DNA from: Azospirillum brasilense
GTDB lineage: Bacteria; Pseudomonadota; Alphaproteobacteria; Azospirillales; Azospirillaceae
Length of the DNA: 64,000 nucleotides
Assembly (NCBI RefSeq): GCF_001315015.1
Contig: NZ_CP012919.1
Location: 62,001 to 126,000, forward strand
Direction: 5' to 3'
In this document: piece by piece, positions 62,941 to 64,000 of the stretch
Numbering within the stretch: position 1 is the first letter of the stretch
Layout of the letters: every line of letters starts with the position of its first letter
Made by a program: the position numbers and the translations under genes
Notes under the pieces: model-generated
What the model saw: the letters and a program-made list of their open reading frames with translations, nothing else
The model's database searches: none
What the model was told of the DNA's origin: nothing

Positions 62941-63019
62941 CGGACACTGTCATTCGAAGGGGTTGGGTAGGGGGTGGCAGAGGCCGGCGTCTTTTCCGCG
63001 AAGACTGATCAGCAGGGGC

Positions 63020-63047
63020 TTGACCTTTGCTGCGTTGCAGCATAAAT
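63020..63047 (+). promoter_or_regulatory. Sigma-70-type promoter of small RNA B
   Basis: TTGACC at 63020-63025 is followed after 16 bp by ATAAAT at 63042-63047, predicting a start near 63054. Confidence 0.6.
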
Positions 63048-63052
63048 TGAAT

Positions 63053-63120
63053 CCCGGATGCCCTTTGGGCGTTTCCTCCCTAGACTTGAAGGCCGCGCCG
63101 TCCTGGCTGCGGCCTTTTTC
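63053..63120 (+). ncRNA. Candidate small RNA B with CCTCCC loop
   Basis: Promoter and terminator bracket a 66-70-nt non-coding unit: GCCC/GGGC hairpin (63060-63070), GTTTCCTCCC (63071-63080), and an 8-bp terminator stem (63089-63096 with 63109-63116) ending in T5. It is the same architecture as candidate A, about 180 bp upstream. Similar anti-Shine-Dalgarno RNAs are known in alphaproteobacteria. Confidence 0.7.
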
Positions 63121-63243
63121 TTGACTCCGGCTTGCGGGGGCGTCGCCCCGGCGCCTGCGCGATCGTCTCTCGCGGCACGGTAGCGCCCGTGATATGCAAG
63201 CCGGACCATAGAAGCCCCGTTCGTTGAACCGAAGGCCCGCACC

Positions 63244-63936
63244 ATGGCCGAGCGCCGCATGCCCTCCCTGTCCACCCTCCGCAACCTCGGGCGGGGGCTG
63301 CTCGTCCTGCTCCTGCTCGGCGGGGCCGGGGCCTGGTGGGCATGGCATGGCGCCTTCGGGATGGACGCGCTCCAGGACATCCTGCGTCATCACCCCGCGG
63401 CACCGGTCCTGTTCCTGTTCCTGCATATCCTGGCCAGCCTGCTGTTCTTCCCGCGCTCCGTCATGGCGATGGTCGCCGGGCTGGTCTTCGGCGTCTGGTG
63501 GGGTGGGGTGCTGGCGGCAGCGGGCAGCGTCATCGGCGCCTCCACCGGCTTCCTGCTGACCCGCTACGTCTGCGACGGGCTGGTTCCTGCTCTGGACCGG
63601 GCGCGCTGGGGCGACGTCCTGCGCCGGCTGGAGACCGGCGGCTGGCGCGCCGTCGCCATGCTGCGGCTGGTTCCCGTGCTGCCGCACAGCGGGGTGAACT
63701 ACGCGCTCGGCCTGACGCGGGTGCGGCTCGGCGCCTACGCCTTCGGGTCGCTGGTCGGGCAGTTGCCGATGACCGTCGCCTTCGTGCAGTTTGGCGCCGC
63801 GGGCGACCACGCCCTGGCCGGCAAACCGGACTGGATCGCGCCGACCGTCATCGGGCTCAGCCTGCTGATCCTGTCGGTTCTGCTGCCGAAGGTCGGGCCG
63901 AAGCTGCGCGAGAAGTTCGGCGCCGGACGCGCCTGA
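63244..63936 (+). CDS. VTT-domain (TVP38/DedA-like) membrane protein
   Basis: This 230-aa protein has five or six hydrophobic spans. L-L-F-F-P-R-S-V-M-A-M-V-A-G-L-V-F-G near residue 65 and G-G-V-L-A-A-A-G-S-V-I-G-A-S-T-G near 90 are the re-entrant VTT-domain hallmarks. Members are linked to lipid scrambling or lipid-carrier recycling in the inner membrane. ATG 63244 has no strong ribosome site; upstream sequence is the small-RNA region. It is the last complete gene of the window. The substrate is unknown. Confidence 0.82.
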   Translation: MAERRMPSLSTLRNLGRGLLVLLLLGGAGAWWAWHGAFGMDALQDILRHHPAAPVLFLFLHILASLLFFPRSVMAMVAGLVFGVWWGGVLAAAGSVIGASTGFLLTRYVCDGLVPALDRARWGDVLRRLETGGWRAVAMLRLVPVLPHSGVNYALGLTRVRLGAYAFGSLVGQLPMTVAFVQFGAAGDHALAGKPDWIAPTVIGLSLLILSVLLPKVGPKLREKFGAGRA

Positions 63937-63965
63937 CGGCCCAGTTTCATACGGCCCAGTTTCAT
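63936..63965 (+). repeat. Two abutting 15-bp repeats
   Basis: ACGGCCCAGTTTCAT occurs twice in tandem, overlapping the last base of the VTT gene. No gene is visible in the remaining 35 bp. Confidence 0.7.
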
Positions 63966-64000
63966 CAAGACGGTCCGGCCGGCGGCCCTTGCGGAGGCAT

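Overview
The window looks like part of a secondary replicon (large plasmid or chromid) of an alphaproteobacterium, most probably Azospirillum. Most of it is GC-rich. It carries a RepA-type initiator with iterons, a parAB-parS partition locus and a dense set of surface-polysaccharide genes. The combination of GDP-mannose, GDP-fucose, UDP-glucuronate and PAPS-forming genes with Wzm/Wzt recalls the gene content I remember for A. brasilense pRhico (p90). That comparison is from memory; no search was run.

Layout. 1-3984 (minus strand): fcl (partial), wzt, wzm, a second gmd-like gene and gmd, making GDP-6-deoxyhexoses and an ABC exporter. 3985-4902: a long AT-richer divergent promoter region. 4903-9045: a giant WbsX-GT4-GT2 fusion. 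9046-13150: an AT-rich, probably acquired island with a GT-A-like protein, a methyltransferase, an unrecognised protein and a STELLO (DUF288)-like protein. 13308-14908: a three-gene phage-tail-like cassette. 15061-17136: a sulfotransferase-like domain joined to a coiled coil made of four 168-bp repeats. 17169-35323: many glycosyltransferases, manC, a GT61, an RgpF-like protein, two methyltransferases and a DUF2142 membrane protein. 35413-39293: cysD, cysNC and UDP-xylose synthase.

39411-40816 is the replication region: repA flanked by eight 15-bp iterons. It is followed by a gmhB-like phosphatase, a tyrosine recombinase, a winged-helix protein and two tandem DUF4347-RTX proteins with TTG starts. 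parA, parB and two identical 18-bp palindromes (parS candidates) lie at 50510-52439. 52529-58269 (minus strand) holds the phosphomannomutase/phosphoglucomutase, UDP-glucose dehydrogenase, a 98-aa unknown protein, PseC and PseB, followed by a tRNA-Gly(GCC). The right end has an RraA-like aldolase gene with tctBA, a Nudix hydrolase, a VTT-domain membrane protein and three short non-coding loci sharing a GTTTCCTCCC core.

How the genes fit together. The PMM/PGM, ManC, Gmd and Fcl enzymes would give GDP-L-fucose, and possibly GDP-D-rhamnose through the second Gmd-like protein. Ugd and UXS would give UDP-GlcA and UDP-xylose. CysD and CysNC would give PAPS for the sulfotransferase-like protein. PseB and PseC would start pseudaminic acid synthesis. 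The glycosyltransferases and methyltransferases would assemble the glycan, and Wzm/Wzt would export it. Stretches that look least described are the AT-rich island, the repeat-built sulfotransferase/coiled-coil protein, the DUF4347-RTX pair beside the replication and partition loci, and the complementary small-RNA loci.
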